DNA of 64,000 nucleotides from Spirosoma terrae (GCF_010435915.1 NZ_JAAFZH010000020.1:62001-126000), one strand, 5' to 3'; counted from the stretch's first letter, positions 45,563-54,957 are shown. The notes: generated by a model not told the origin, from the sequence alone. Numbers and translations: made by a program.

Positions 45563-46030
45563 ATGAAAACTAATAATCGACAGCGTAATACACTACTTGA
45601 CGAAGATCGACAGCGTCAGCTTATAAAAGTCCGCCAGCTAATTATCAGTAGCTCCTGGGTCCCTCTAGTACTTACGCTTCTTTTTTTGATCAGCTTATCG
45701 TTGACTTACATCTTGATCAAGCCGGAATCTCAGACAGGTCTGACAAGTACAATTCTTTCGCAACTCCCCCTTCTTAATAATCATCTGGCTCTTTATCTGG
45801 GATTGGCTGCCCTTAGCCTTCTTGGTATTATGTGGCTTGCCCCTCAGAAGTCTGAGTCATCTGAACAGCCACAATCATCAACTGATGCTCCCTTTCTCAG
45901 CGACGATTTAGACGAAGAGGAGCCTTCTCTGACATATCCAATACGCTCAGCGGCTTCGACTAACGTTCCCCTACAACATATTCAGAGGATTCCTTTATAT
46001 TCAACACCCAATCAGTCACTGTTACCGTAA
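45563..46030 (+). CDS. Unknown membrane protein, LytTR neighbour
   Basis: The 155-residue protein has a basic, polar N-terminus and two hydrophobic helices (about 34-52 and 75-92). A polar, acidic C-terminal tail with a cluster DDLDEEEP follows. I recognise no family. The stretch is read as coding because the frame is intact and follows the LytTR gene by 72 bases on the same strand. Two helices with cytoplasmic ends would fit a membrane-tethered partner of a LytTR protein. Confidence 0.55.
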   Translation: MKTNNRQRNTLLDEDRQRQLIKVRQLIISSSWVPLVLTLLFLISLSLTYILIKPESQTGLTSTILSQLPLLNNHLALYLGLAALSLLGIMWLAPQKSESSEQPQSSTDAPFLSDDLDEEEPSLTYPIRSAASTNVPLQHIQRIPLYSTPNQSLLP

Positions 46031-46127
46031 GGCAACCGTGGTTTTCAGGTAACGGTTTTGGTATCGTTACCAGAAAGTTGTTATCGAGTGAATCTGTCGT
46101 TAGTCTAGTTTTTAAACTATCCTCCTT

Positions 46128-46550
46128 ATGCTGCGAGCCAATAAACGAGATTATCCGGAAAACTCTGTTTATCAGTACGCCCAGCTCTGGCAGGATACGA
46201 TTTCTGTTGACTGGATACGCCGATGGAGTACTCAATTGACGGTATTCCTGATTGGCTTACTTTATACTTGTGCCGTACTGGAAGTCGACCTTGGCAATAT
46301 TAACGACACATTTGGCGATGTCTATGATAGCTATGTCCTCGGCTCAACGGTAAAGTCACCTAAACCAACAGTAGCTGTTGATCAGCACAACATCTTACTA
46401 GAATCCCCATCTGTTGAGCCAACCAACAACCTGCCACTAACCCGGATTAATTGGTTCGCTCTTCTCGTCTTACCAAGCGTTGCTTTTTATTTGCATGGGC
46501 CTTCTAAACGTAGGCGACTTCAATCTCTCCATGCCATCTGGCGTATATAA
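46128..46550 (+). CDS. Unknown membrane protein, LytTR neighbour
   Basis: The 140-residue protein has hydrophobic helices at about 37-53 and 107-121, enclosing an acidic loop of about 50 residues (EVDLGNINDTFGDVYDSY). The C-terminus is basic (SKRRRLQSLH). No family is recognised. It lies 97 bases after the previous gene; the gap contains GGTAACG/CGTTACC (46048-46054 and 46065-46071), a small inverted repeat. Confidence 0.55.
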   Translation: MLRANKRDYPENSVYQYAQLWQDTISVDWIRRWSTQLTVFLIGLLYTCAVLEVDLGNINDTFGDVYDSYVLGSTVKSPKPTVAVDQHNILLESPSVEPTNNLPLTRINWFALLVLPSVAFYLHGPSKRRRLQSLHAIWRI

Positions 46551-46925
46551 GCCATTTAGTTTCTACTCATTTCTCCATCCTGATGTCGATGCCCATTAAT
46601 TGCCTTTACTGGCTTGCTAATGGGCTGTATCTGTCTGGTATCAAATTCGTTGGCTCTTCTGGAAGAATAACGGATTTTTACCACATCTGATCGATTTCAG
46701 CGCCCCTATCATCTTGTATTATCCGCTCTGTGTGGCTACTTCAGTAGCACAGACTATCGCCGTTGAGCCATAGCTTATACTGAGAGTTTTCTATTCCTGC
46801 TGAGGATAAAACCGGTTGCGAGGGCAATCACGGATTTTCTCCATTGTTGATCTGTAGATAGGTTCAGGGTCCTTTGCTGACCAGTGCCAGGCTACTCTTA
46901 TCCTTCTTTTTCTTCCACTGACACT
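46551..46925. other. Intergenic region between two unknown genes
   Basis: These 375 bases hold an eight-base stem (46591-46598 with 46618-46625) and no convincing reading frame. I see nothing else in it. Confidence 0.5.
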
Positions 46926-47378
46926 ATGATGAATCTTCTTAAACACCGAATCATATATAAAAAAGACTTGCCCGCCAATTTTCACAGCTGGAATGAATTC
47001 TATGACGAATTGATCCGCTTAGGGCTGATCCAGCCTGGTGTAGACGTTATCAGGATTCGGGTTTTTACGATATCAACAGCTAATCCTGATTCAATAAATA
47101 AAGATCAGTCATTAGTTCAGCATTTGACTTATGAGCGGAAACACATCGAGCAGATGTGCCTGGCCGAATTGCGACAAACACGTGTGGAATCATCCCGTAC
47201 CAGCCTCACGATTAAGGAATTAACCGAATTAAAACAACTGATTAGCAATCAGGCATCACGGTTAAAACACTGGGATTTGCTGGTCAAGCTTAATGAGCAG
47301 TTAATTGCGCAGCAGGAACGGGAAAAAGACCAGATGTCCTATCGTACTGAACCCGACTCCGGAAACAGTACAGAATAG
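46926..47378 (+). CDS. Unknown soluble helical protein
   Basis: From ATG 46926 the protein has 150 residues; the earlier ATG at 46884 adds 14 residues with no clear merit. It is helical and charged with no membrane segment. The C-terminal half (LTIKELTELKQLISNQASRL, then LLVKLNEQLIAQQEREKDQM) looks like a helix pair or coiled coil. I recognise no family. It is the last gene of the LytTR run and ends 24 bases from the convergent beta-barrel gene. Confidence 0.6.
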   Translation: MMNLLKHRIIYKKDLPANFHSWNEFYDELIRLGLIQPGVDVIRIRVFTISTANPDSINKDQSLVQHLTYERKHIEQMCLAELRQTRVESSRTSLTIKELTELKQLISNQASRLKHWDLLVKLNEQLIAQQEREKDQMSYRTEPDSGNSTE

Positions 47379-47402
47379 TAGCCGATTGCCTAAGAAGAAA
47401 TA

Positions 47403-48098
47403 TTACAGACGGAACCCCAGGTTAAGGGTAAGCAGTTGAAGCGATCCATCGGGAGAATCGCTATAAATTGATTGGAGTCCATGATGGTAAATAATATCCA
47501 GTGTAACAGGGCCAGCATGGATACCTCCTCCCCCAAGTGCATAAGTGTTGGACCGTCGGAGATTATTGCTGCCCACAGCGTTGGGGATATAATCGGTCGA
47601 GAGTAAGGTTGTCACTTCGGCTCCTGCCTGCAGGTGGAACCCTACTCTCGTTCCAAAACGCAAACCTAGATACGTAGGAAAAACCAGCAGATTCTGTCGA
47701 TCCATTTCAGCATTTGCCCCACCAGCAGAGGGCGAACTACCCGTTAGGGAGTAATACGTCGTCAACCGTCTGAACTCCACGCCCAATTGCCAGAAAAATG
47801 CGCCCCCCGTACGCCCATAAGCCCCAGCCTGCCAGTCAACCGGCTTATCGGCAGGCTTCGAAATGGTGGGGCTGGTGCCGGAAAAATTGAGGCCGCCATA
47901 GAGGCCAAAATACCCCGTATTCCAGGGTCTTGGCGGTTTCCCGGCAGCGCGTTCTGGCCGAATTAATTGTTTGTTAGGATCAACGCTACGTCTGTTTTCG
48001 ACAAGAAGTAGTTGCGAACGCTGGCTCTGTGGCAGATCAGCAGAACTTGCGAAAAGTGGGGTAGACAGGAGTCCTAGCAGTAAACAAAAATAATTCAT
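47403..48098 (-). CDS. Putative outer-membrane beta-barrel protein
   Basis: The 231-residue protein has a signal peptide (to LFASS) and a polar segment. The mature part alternates strands and glycine turns (FGLYGGLNFSGTSP, LRFGTRVGFHLQAGAEVTTL, YALGGGGIHAGPVTLDIIYH) and ends LQLLTLNLGFRL. This is the pattern of a small porin-like barrel. No specific family is recognised. Confidence 0.75.
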   Translation of the reverse strand: MNYFCLLLGLLSTPLFASSADLPQSQRSQLLLVENRRSVDPNKQLIRPERAAGKPPRPWNTGYFGLYGGLNFSGTSPTISKPADKPVDWQAGAYGRTGGAFFWQLGVEFRRLTTYYSLTGSSPSAGGANAEMDRQNLLVFPTYLGLRFGTRVGFHLQAGAEVTTLLSTDYIPNAVGSNNLRRSNTYALGGGGIHAGPVTLDIIYHHGLQSIYSDSPDGSLQLLTLNLGFRL

Positions 48099-48250
48099 TG
48101 GTCGTCAGCGGTTGTATTCAATCGATAGCAGCAGTACGCTACAGCAACCTAACGAATTTTATGTAGCCCCATTGTTTAGTATACGTTGATACTTATCCAG
48201 AGCTACCACTGCAAAGAACCTTGGGAATCGTTACGTTGATGGTTTAGACT

Positions 48251-49276
48251 CTATGCCTTCCTAAAGACTACATCCGCAAAATAACCTTTACTATCCGTAA
48301 ACCAGCCGGTAACGACGAATCCGGTTTTTTCGGCCAGTTGCTCAATCTGAGTACGGGTAAACTTCCGGGAAATTTCGGTATGGATGATTTCGCCGGCCTG
48401 AAAAGGAACGGTCATAGCCAACGCCCCAATCTGAACAGTTTGCGACTTCTGGCTAACCAGATACGAACGCGCTTCGCCATTTTCGGGATTGTAGGATTCG
48501 TAATGATCAAACGCAGCCAGATCAAAGTCGGCCCCCAGTTCGCGATTAATCCGACGTAGCAAATTCAGGTTGAAGGCTTTCGTCAATCCATCCCGATCAT
48601 TATAGGCCGTATGGATAACAGCCGGGTGTTTTTGTAGATCGAAACCGGTCAGAACCAGTTCGCCGGGCTGGAGCCGATCACTGAGCTGCTGGTAAAAATC
48701 GACCGCTTCGTCGGGCGTAAAATTTCCTATGTTCGAACCTAAAAAGAGAATAACACGCCGGGTATCTGACTCACTGGCGAGTTGCTGTAACGAATGAAAA
48801 TAGTCGTCGTGCTGCGGTTTAAGCGATAGATCAGGAAACTGCCGATTTACATCACCGACTAATTCGTCCAGTGCATCGGCTGAAATATCGACGGGTGCAT
48901 AGGCGAATCGAGCCTGTTGCTCCACAAAATAGCGCAGCAATATTTTTGTTTTCAATCCATCACCGGCGCCCAATTCAACCAAATCAAATGCTTGGCTATC
49001 ATTTTCTGTAAAGTGACGTAGCAGTTCTGACTTATACGTATCCAGAATCTCGTATTCAGACCGAGTCAGATAATAATCAGGCGAGCGCATAATTTCCTGA
49101 AACAGTCGGCTTCCTTGGGCATCATAAAAAAAACGGGATGACAACCGCTTGGGCGTTTTTACTAATCCTGTTTTTACTTCTTCGGCCAACGTAGCAAGTA
49201 ACTCAGTTGCTACGTCCTCCTGTTCATCATTCCATGTCGTCAATCCGCTGCTAATCGTATCCCCGTGAATTGCCAT
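48251..49276 (-). CDS. egtD: L-histidine N-alpha-methyltransferase
   Basis: The 341-residue protein is an EgtD-type enzyme that trimethylates histidine to hercynine with S-adenosylmethionine. It has the family start RFFYDAQGSRLFQEIMRSPDYYLT (read as 48-71), the SAM loop LVELGAGDGLKTKILL near residue 100, and VILFLGSNIGNFTPDEA. The start overlaps the 3' end of egtB by 37 bases, so the two are coupled. Hercynine is the substrate of EgtB. Ergothioneine is a thiol antioxidant. Confidence 0.95.
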   Translation of the reverse strand: MAIHGDTISSGLTTWNDEQEDVATELLATLAEEVKTGLVKTPKRLSSRFFYDAQGSRLFQEIMRSPDYYLTRSEYEILDTYKSELLRHFTENDSQAFDLVELGAGDGLKTKILLRYFVEQQARFAYAPVDISADALDELVGDVNRQFPDLSLKPQHDDYFHSLQQLASESDTRRVILFLGSNIGNFTPDEAVDFYQQLSDRLQPGELVLTGFDLQKHPAVIHTAYNDRDGLTKAFNLNLLRRINRELGADFDLAAFDHYESYNPENGEARSYLVSQKSQTVQIGALAMTVPFQAGEIIHTEISRKFTRTQIEQLAEKTGFVVTGWFTDSKGYFADVVFRKA

Positions 49277-50415
49277 CGTTTGTCAGGTTGAAAAAAATTG
49301 CGGTACGTTGGCCGGGAATGTCCGGCTGGCGTAGCAATCGAAGCGCCACGCAACACCAGTTGGCAGCTCATAAATTTACCATTATACTCGCCTACTGCCC
49401 CTTCGGCCGTTGCAAAGCCAGGATAGGGTAGATAAGCCGAGTTTGTCCACTCCCAGCGTGCCCCCCAATTCAGCTGATCAGCGGCTGCTTCCCATTCAAA
49501 TTCGGTAGGTAAACGCTGACCTTTCCAACGGGCATAGGCATCGGCTTCATACTGAGAGATATGGCAGACTGGCTCGTTCCAGTCGACCGGTTTCAACCCG
49601 TCGAACGTGTAGTTCCACCACTCGCCGTCAATCTGATGCCAATATAAAGGCGCCTGAATCTGGTTGCTTTTCACCCAGGCCCACCCATCCGATAGCCAGT
49701 GTCGGACGGTCTGATAACCACCGTTTTCGATAAAAGCCAGATACTCGGCATTGGTAGTCAGCTTACCAGCCAGCCGTGTTCCATTCAGGTATACGTTGTG
49801 ATTGGACAGCTCATTATCAAAGCAGAAGGCACCATCGTTCTTGTGACCAATCCGGTAGATTCCTTCGGGAACAGTGATAAAGCTTTCAGACTGTGGCTGC
49901 AACGTAGTAAACGCTACGTTGATCGGCATCTCAATCGAAGGAAATAACGGATTATGCCCCAGAATGTATTTTATATCGCTAATAAGCAGTTCCTGGTGCT
50001 GCTGCTCGTGATTTAAGCCCAGTTCGAGGAGTGCGTGTAGTTCCGGCGATAAATCCGCTACTTCCAGGAATCGGGTCATGTGCTCATCCACATAGGCCCG
50101 GTACGCATAGATGCCTGCCACTGTTGGACGGCTCAGATTACCCCGGTCGGTACGTAGCACGCGCTTTCCTACGGTTTCGTAGTAGCTGTTGAAGACGTAA
50201 CTGAAATCCTCGTGAAATATCCGGTAATTGGTGGCATAAGGAACCAGAATAAATGTTTCCCAAAACCAGGTGGTATGTCCTAGGTGCCATTTGGGCGGAC
50301 TAACATCAACAATCGGCTGCACTACGTAATCTTCGGTTTCCAGTCCTCGACAGATCGTCTCCGAATGTTGTCTTACGCGCAGGTATTGATCGGTAATGGT
50401 ATGTTCAGCAATCAT
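49240..50415 (-). CDS. egtB: Hercynine oxygenase (ergothioneine biosynthesis)
   Basis: The 391-residue protein has a DinB-like helical domain and an FGE-sulfatase-like domain. The iron site is formed by a histidine in PPKWHLGHTTWFWE (H44/H47) and by NHEQQHQE (H136, H140). The second domain has WEAAADQLNWGARWEWTNSAY. EgtB joins hercynine to cysteine or gamma-glutamylcysteine by an oxygen-dependent C-S bond. It lacks the methyltransferase domain of OvoA. EgtD overlaps it; no EgtC, EgtA or EgtE is nearby, so the final cleavage may use a general lyase or enzyme encoded elsewhere. The hairpin at 50426 separates it from the next operon. Confidence 0.93.
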   Translation of the reverse strand: MIAEHTITDQYLRVRQHSETICRGLETEDYVVQPIVDVSPPKWHLGHTTWFWETFILVPYATNYRIFHEDFSYVFNSYYETVGKRVLRTDRGNLSRPTVAGIYAYRAYVDEHMTRFLEVADLSPELHALLELGLNHEQQHQELLISDIKYILGHNPLFPSIEMPINVAFTTLQPQSESFITVPEGIYRIGHKNDGAFCFDNELSNHNVYLNGTRLAGKLTTNAEYLAFIENGGYQTVRHWLSDGWAWVKSNQIQAPLYWHQIDGEWWNYTFDGLKPVDWNEPVCHISQYEADAYARWKGQRLPTEFEWEAAADQLNWGARWEWTNSAYLPYPGFATAEGAVGEYNGKFMSCQLVLRGASIATPAGHSRPTYRNFFQPDKRWQFTGIRLAAD

Positions 50416-50425
50416 CAGGTTGGGT

Positions 50426-50475
50426 AATAATCGGTTTATAGTTCCGATAGGACACCAGACTATAAACCGATTATT
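50426..50475. terminator. Terminator-like hairpin between the redox cassette and egtB
   Basis: The 17-base arms 50426-50442 and 50459-50475 are exact reverse complements with a 16-base loop. On the minus strand it follows the zinc-finger gene by 11 bases and precedes the egtB start by 10. It probably ends the upstream transcript; there is no strict U-tract. Confidence 0.6.
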
Positions 50476-50486
50476 GCTGTGCTTGT

Positions 50487-50759
50487 TTAGTAGCCTACGA
50501 TTTGTTCATCAACGTAGCACCAGACCCACCGCTCGCCCGGCTCGGCTGATGATACAACCGGGTGGCCGCTCCGGTGAAAATGTTTGGTAGCGTGCTTATT
50601 GGGCGACGAATCGCAGCAGTGGGTTTTACCGCAGGTCTGACACGTGCGCAAATGCACCCACGAACTACCCGTTTTAACACACTCTTCACAAACTCGTTCT
50701 TCTGCCGCCAGAATTTCCGTCAGCGCGTTGAGATGGTCGCAAATCGCTTGATCTTGCAT
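50487..50759 (-). CDS. UBP-type (ubiquitin-specific protease-like) zinc finger protein
   Basis: The 90-residue protein consists of one ZnF-UBP domain. Its cysteines and histidines follow the family order: C7-x-H9, C24-x2-C27, C40-x2-C43, C48/C49, H55, H59, H61 and H65, with the aromatic WVHLRTCQTCGKTHCC and a final WVWCYVDEQIV. In eukaryotes this domain binds the free C-terminal Gly-Gly of ubiquitin. Bacteria lack ubiquitin, so the ligand here is unknown. The gene starts 12 bases after the stop of the flavin reductase gene and is last in its operon. Confidence 0.92.
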   Translation of the reverse strand: MQDQAICDHLNALTEILAAEERVCEECVKTGSSWVHLRTCQTCGKTHCCDSSPNKHATKHFHRSGHPVVSSAEPGERWVWCYVDEQIVGY

Positions 50760-50771
50760 AGTATCGTTTAA

Positions 50772-52433
50772 TTAGTTTTCGGCCAGGTATTTGTGAACAA
50801 AACTGACAGCCATCGCCCCTTCGCCCACGGCTGAAGCAACCCGATTCATCGCCCCCGCCCGTACATCGCCGGCGGCAAAAATACCAGGGCTGCATGTTTC
50901 CAGCAGATAAGGCTCCCGATCGTGTTTCCACACGTTTTTGAAATCAGCGTACCGGGACAGATCTCGGCCGGTAGCAATGAAACCTCTGGCGTCTTTGATA
51001 ATATCCATGGCGATCCAGTCAGTGAAGGGCTTTGTACCGATAAAGATGAACAACCCGGCCGCGCTTACCGTCCGGCGTTCCTTTGTGTTCATATCCTCCA
51101 GCACCAGACATTCCATCCGCTCGTTACCCAACGCTTCCACCACTTCCGTACAGCCTAATACGGTGATATTTGGCGTTTGGTCGATCTGATCAATCAGGTA
51201 CTGCGACATGGTTTCGACAAGGTCTGTCCGACGAACACAGATAAAAACTTCCGAAGCCGTACGCGACAGATACATCGCCCCCTGCCCGGCCGAGTTTCCA
51301 CCACCAACGATGTAAACCGGTTTATCTTTAAACGCATAGGCTTCGGTTGTGGCAGCACCGTAGTAAACGCCCGCCCCCGTAAACTTATCCAGACTTTCGT
51401 TTTCGAGCTTATGATACGATACGCCCGTACTGAGCAGAATGGAACGTGCAATAATTTCGCTGCCATCCGACATGGCAATGTGCTTGTATTGCCCCTGCGA
51501 TTTTATAGCCACTACTTCCTGCGGAGCCAGAAACTCGACGCCAAAGCGCTGCGCCTGCGTAATGGCCCGCCGGGTCAAATCGGCACCGCTTAATCCGTTG
51601 GGGAAGCCCAGGTAATTTTCAATACGCGAGCTGGTCCCAGCCTGTCCACCGGGCGCACGTTTATCGACCAAAATTGTCCGTAAACCTTCTGAGCCGCCAT
51701 ATACGGCAGCCGCCAGCCCGGCAGGGCCAGCACCGATAATAGCCAGATCATACAAACTCTGCGACGCTTTGGGCTGCAATCCTAACTTGCTGCCTAAATC
51801 GCCCATCGTAGGCTGCTTCAAAATCGATCCATCTTCCAGGATAATTGCCGGCAAATCCTCGCGGCTAATTCCATGCAGATCGAGAAGTTGCTGGGCGCTG
51901 GGGTCGCTTTCAATGTCGAGCCATTGATACGGGAACAGATTACCCGCCAGAAAATCTTTTAAATCGTGCGAACGGGGCGAAAACTGATACCCCACCAGTT
52001 TCAGTCCGTCAAAGGCAGGTCGATAGTCCGACATCCAATCGCCCAGCAAATCATCCAGAACCGGATACAGTTTTTCTTCGGGCGGGTCCCAGGGCTTGGC
52101 AATGTAATAATCCAGCTGGACTTCATTAATAGCTCGAACAGCAGCATCTATGTCGGAATAGGCCGTCAGCAACGCCCGTTTTGCGTTTGGGAATATTTTC
52201 CGGGCCTGCGCCAGAAACTCAACGCCCGTCATATCAGGCATTCGCTGGTCAGACAGAAATAGTGCTACTTCGTCGCCTTTTTTCTTCAATTCTGTTAGCG
52301 ATTCGAGCGCTTCACGGGCCGAACTGGTAGAGAGAATACGGTACTTTTTGCGGTATTGCTTCCGTAGGTCATATTGAATGGCCTGCAACACCTGTGGATC
52401 ATCATCAATGGAAAAAATAATAGGAAGGCGCAT
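50772..52433 (-). CDS. Receiver-glutaredoxin-like-flavin reductase fusion protein
   Basis: The 553-residue protein has three parts. Residues 5-125 are a receiver with acidic pair DDD, phosphoacceptor D62 in LFLSDQRMPDMTG and the Lys in IAKPWDP. Residues about 145-222 resemble a glutaredoxin-type fold (FLAGNLFPYQWLDIESDP, LPAIILEDGSILKQP) without cysteines. Residues 228-550 are a thioredoxin reductase-like flavoprotein with FAD site IIGAGPAGLAAAVYGG, NADPH site YIVGGGNSAGQGAMY and IFAAGDVR. The redox CxxC of thioredoxin reductase is replaced by GAAT in GVYYGAATTEA. It therefore cannot cycle a disulfide in the usual way. This looks like a two-component output that turns phosphorylation into flavin/NADPH activity, or the reverse. 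A kinase follows upstream and a UBP finger downstream. Confidence 0.94.
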   Translation of the reverse strand: MRLPIIFSIDDDPQVLQAIQYDLRKQYRKKYRILSTSSAREALESLTELKKKGDEVALFLSDQRMPDMTGVEFLAQARKIFPNAKRALLTAYSDIDAAVRAINEVQLDYYIAKPWDPPEEKLYPVLDDLLGDWMSDYRPAFDGLKLVGYQFSPRSHDLKDFLAGNLFPYQWLDIESDPSAQQLLDLHGISREDLPAIILEDGSILKQPTMGDLGSKLGLQPKASQSLYDLAIIGAGPAGLAAAVYGGSEGLRTILVDKRAPGGQAGTSSRIENYLGFPNGLSGADLTRRAITQAQRFGVEFLAPQEVVAIKSQGQYKHIAMSDGSEIIARSILLSTGVSYHKLENESLDKFTGAGVYYGAATTEAYAFKDKPVYIVGGGNSAGQGAMYLSRTASEVFICVRRTDLVETMSQYLIDQIDQTPNITVLGCTEVVEALGNERMECLVLEDMNTKERRTVSAAGLFIFIGTKPFTDWIAMDIIKDARGFIATGRDLSRYADFKNVWKHDREPYLLETCSPGIFAAGDVRAGAMNRVASAVGEGAMAVSFVHKYLAEN

Positions 52434-52495
52434 AAAAGGTTGAGTTAGCAGTTGGTTAACGTAGTGACCAGACGAATCAGAAGGTTCTCTATCAC

Positions 52496-53887
52496 TTATT
52501 TAACAGGTAAACAAATACTGAATTCGGTATGACCAGGCTCCGATTTCACCCGAATGGAGCCGTTGTGGTGTTTTATGATTCCCTGAACGATATCCAGGCC
52601 AAGACCAGTACCTTTTCCAATATCTTTCGTCGTAAAAAAGGGCTCGAATATTTTATCCCGAATATCGGCCGGAATACCAGAACCGTTGTCTATGACTTTG
52701 GTTAATACGAACTCCGTTCCGTCGGGCCGTGGATCAGGCTGGCTTTTAATGGTCAACTCACCACCATTGGGAAGCGCGTCGATGGCATTGTCGAATAAAT
52801 TGGTCCAGACCTGATTAAGCTCACCTGGCCAGCCACAAACAATCGGCAAATTGTCGGGAATGTCCACCGTAACGGCAATATTTTTCTGCTTAACCTTATG
52901 TTCCAGTAAGGTTAACGTATTATGGATTCCTTCGGCCAGGTGTACCTCTTCCTTACCCGCCCCCCGGTCCATGTGAGTGTAATTTTTGATTGAGCTGATT
53001 AGCGTCGAAATACGTTTGGAAGCCTCGCTGATTTCCCGAACCAGCTTTTCGGTAATCATATTATTGACAATCCAGGCCGTTACGCCCGGCAGATTATCAT
53101 CGTCAATTTTTTCCAGTAGCCAATCGAGATCATCGACCGTTATACCAAATTCGACCAGTGGCCCGGCCAGGTCCATGCTGTCGTCAATGCCATGATCATC
53201 GAGCCAATCCGTTACGTCATCTTCCAGACTACTACGTTCCAGTAGCGACAGTGTTGGTTTGGGCTGATCCATTTTCCGAAAGAAAACCTCGCCTACCGTA
53301 TCGACCTGCTCGTTGGTCAGGTGCAGATTCATGATTGTTTTAAAGGCTTCGGGGGTTGCCCGCAAATGCGCTTTTAACGTATCGCCGGAACGTAGCACCG
53401 CAGCCACCGGATTGTTTAGTTCATGGGCTAAACCAGCCGACAAACGGCCCAGAGACGCCATTTTTTCGGTTTGCTGACTGAGCACCGTAAAATCCTTAAT
53501 CCGCGTAATCATTCGCTGTACGAACACAGCGGTCAGCTCATAATGATTTTTCGACAACTCCCGCAGATGCTCCCGATCGAGTAGCAGCACGCGCGACGGT
53601 TTTTCGGAGACAATACGGGCCGGGGTGTCTTTCATCCGGGAATAAGGCAATACACCCACCACCGAACATGGATCGTAGATTAATGCATCACTTTCTTTGA
53701 CAACACTGTCGACCCGAATCCGGCCTTCGATCAATACAAGCAGGTGATTAACGGCGTCGCCCTGGTTATAAATCGTAAATTCCTGTGGATAGAATTTTTC
53801 TTCGGTGTTATCGATAAGCCATTGTAGCTGTTCATCAGGAACAGATTCCAGTAGCGAAAATTGGCGCAGCGTTTCTAATAAGGTCAT
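52496..53887 (-). CDS. Histidine kinase with N-terminal cyclic-nucleotide-binding-like domain
   Basis: The 463-residue protein has a cNMP-binding-like beta-roll at about 5-125 ([21 protein letters not shown], read as two strands; FGE/PYSRM region less typical). HisKA follows with H155 in [17 protein letters not shown] helical insert then leads to an HATPase domain with [23 protein letters not shown] and [12 protein letters not shown]. It has no membrane helix, so it senses a cytoplasmic signal. It lies 62 bases upstream of the receiver-flavin reductase gene on the same strand and is its likely phosphodonor. Whether the sensor domain binds a nucleotide is not settled by the sequence. Confidence 0.93.
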   Translation of the reverse strand: MTLLETLRQFSLLESVPDEQLQWLIDNTEEKFYPQEFTIYNQGDAVNHLLVLIEGRIRVDSVVKESDALIYDPCSVVGVLPYSRMKDTPARIVSEKPSRVLLLDREHLRELSKNHYELTAVFVQRMITRIKDFTVLSQQTEKMASLGRLSAGLAHELNNPVAAVLRSGDTLKAHLRATPEAFKTIMNLHLTNEQVDTVGEVFFRKMDQPKPTLSLLERSSLEDDVTDWLDDHGIDDSMDLAGPLVEFGITVDDLDWLLEKIDDDNLPGVTAWIVNNMITEKLVREISEASKRISTLISSIKNYTHMDRGAGKEEVHLAEGIHNTLTLLEHKVKQKNIAVTVDIPDNLPIVCGWPGELNQVWTNLFDNAIDALPNGGELTIKSQPDPRPDGTEFVLTKVIDNGSGIPADIRDKIFEPFFTTKDIGKGTGLGLDIVQGIIKHHNGSIRVKSEPGHTEFSICLPVK

Positions 53888-54042
53888 GGCAAGAGGAATA
53901 TCACGTACAGACGGTAACTACGTGTGGGCCCAATTAGTTGCCAAACAATCATTTGGCTTAAAATCCTGGGCCTGCTGTATATTAGCCGTTGAATATAGCT
54001 GGTTTTTCTGAAATTTACTGTCCAACGTCTTACGCTTTACTC

Positions 54043-54957
54043 ATGCGCGTCGCCCTTGTTCTTCTCTCGTTGCTGGCCTTTTCTTTTCGTCCCGACAAAC
54101 CTGCCTACCGACTATACAATGCAAAGCTAAAAACAACCACGTATGCCAAATTGCTTCACGAAGCAGCCCAGGCCGACGTAGTGCTTTTTGGCGAATTGCA
54201 CAACAATCCAATCTGTCACTGGCTCGAACTACAATTGGCAAAAGACCTCCAGTCAGCTAAAAAAGGAACCTTGGTTTTGGGAGGAGAAATGTTTGAAGCT
54301 GACAATCAAACGGCGCTCACCGACTATGTGCAGGGCAAAACTACCAATAAGGAATTAGCTACCCAGGCCAGGTTATGGCCCAATTTCGATACGGACTATA
54401 AACCGATTGCCGACTTTGCCCGCGAGCAGAAAATTCCGTTTGTAGCCACCAACGTACCGCGTAAATATGCAACCCTGGTTGCCCGAAAAGGATTGGCAGC
54501 TCTGGATACGCTTTCCGCAGAAGCCAAACGCCAGATGGCCCCGCTACCGTTGACTGTTGACCTTGCGTTACCCGGCTATAAAGCCATGCTCGACATGATG
54601 GGTAACGGCGGGAATCACGGCGCTACGTCCGATCAGAAAAGTGCACCAAACGCTAACACCGACGTAGCGGCCAACTTCGCCCGCGCCCAGGCTATTAAAG
54701 ATGCTACAATGGCTTATTTCATTCTACAGAATCTGAAGCCCGGCCAAACCCTCCTCCACTTCAATGGCGATTATCATTCGAAAAATTTTGAGGGTATCAG
54801 TTGGTACCTCAAACAAGCGACTGGCTCAGCCCGACCACTAAAAATCATGACGATCTCGTCTGTCGAAATGCCAGAACCGGAGAAACCGGCTACTGAAAAT
54901 CAGAATCTGGCCGATTTCTTAATTGCCATTCCGTCCGATATGACCAAGACGTATTGA
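54043..54957 (+). CDS. ChaN/Tiki-type haem-binding or protease-like protein
   Basis: I chose ATG 54043 because a hydrophobic leader (MRVALVLLSLLAFSF) starts there; the ATG at 53989 adds a non-signal leader. The protein has 304 residues. It has the ChaN (DUF399) signature ADVVLFGELHNNPICHWLE, then EMFEADNQTALTDYVQG, YKPIADFAREQKIPFVATN and LLHFNGDYHSKNFEG. ChaN proteins bind haem or act as Tiki/TraB-type metallohydrolase relatives. It is divergent from the kinase gene at 53887, so their promoters share the gap. Confidence 0.9.
   Translation: MRVALVLLSLLAFSFRPDKPAYRLYNAKLKTTTYAKLLHEAAQADVVLFGELHNNPICHWLELQLAKDLQSAKKGTLVLGGEMFEADNQTALTDYVQGKTTNKELATQARLWPNFDTDYKPIADFAREQKIPFVATNVPRKYATLVARKGLAALDTLSAEAKRQMAPLPLTVDLALPGYKAMLDMMGNGGNHGATSDQKSAPNANTDVAANFARAQAIKDATMAYFILQNLKPGQTLLHFNGDYHSKNFEGISWYLKQATGSARPLKIMTISSVEMPEPEKPATENQNLADFLIAIPSDMTKTY

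Noticed and set aside
49240-50415. OvoA (ovothiol synthase)
   Set aside because: The protein has only the DinB-like and FGE-like domains and no fused methyltransferase domain; a separate EgtD is encoded beside it.
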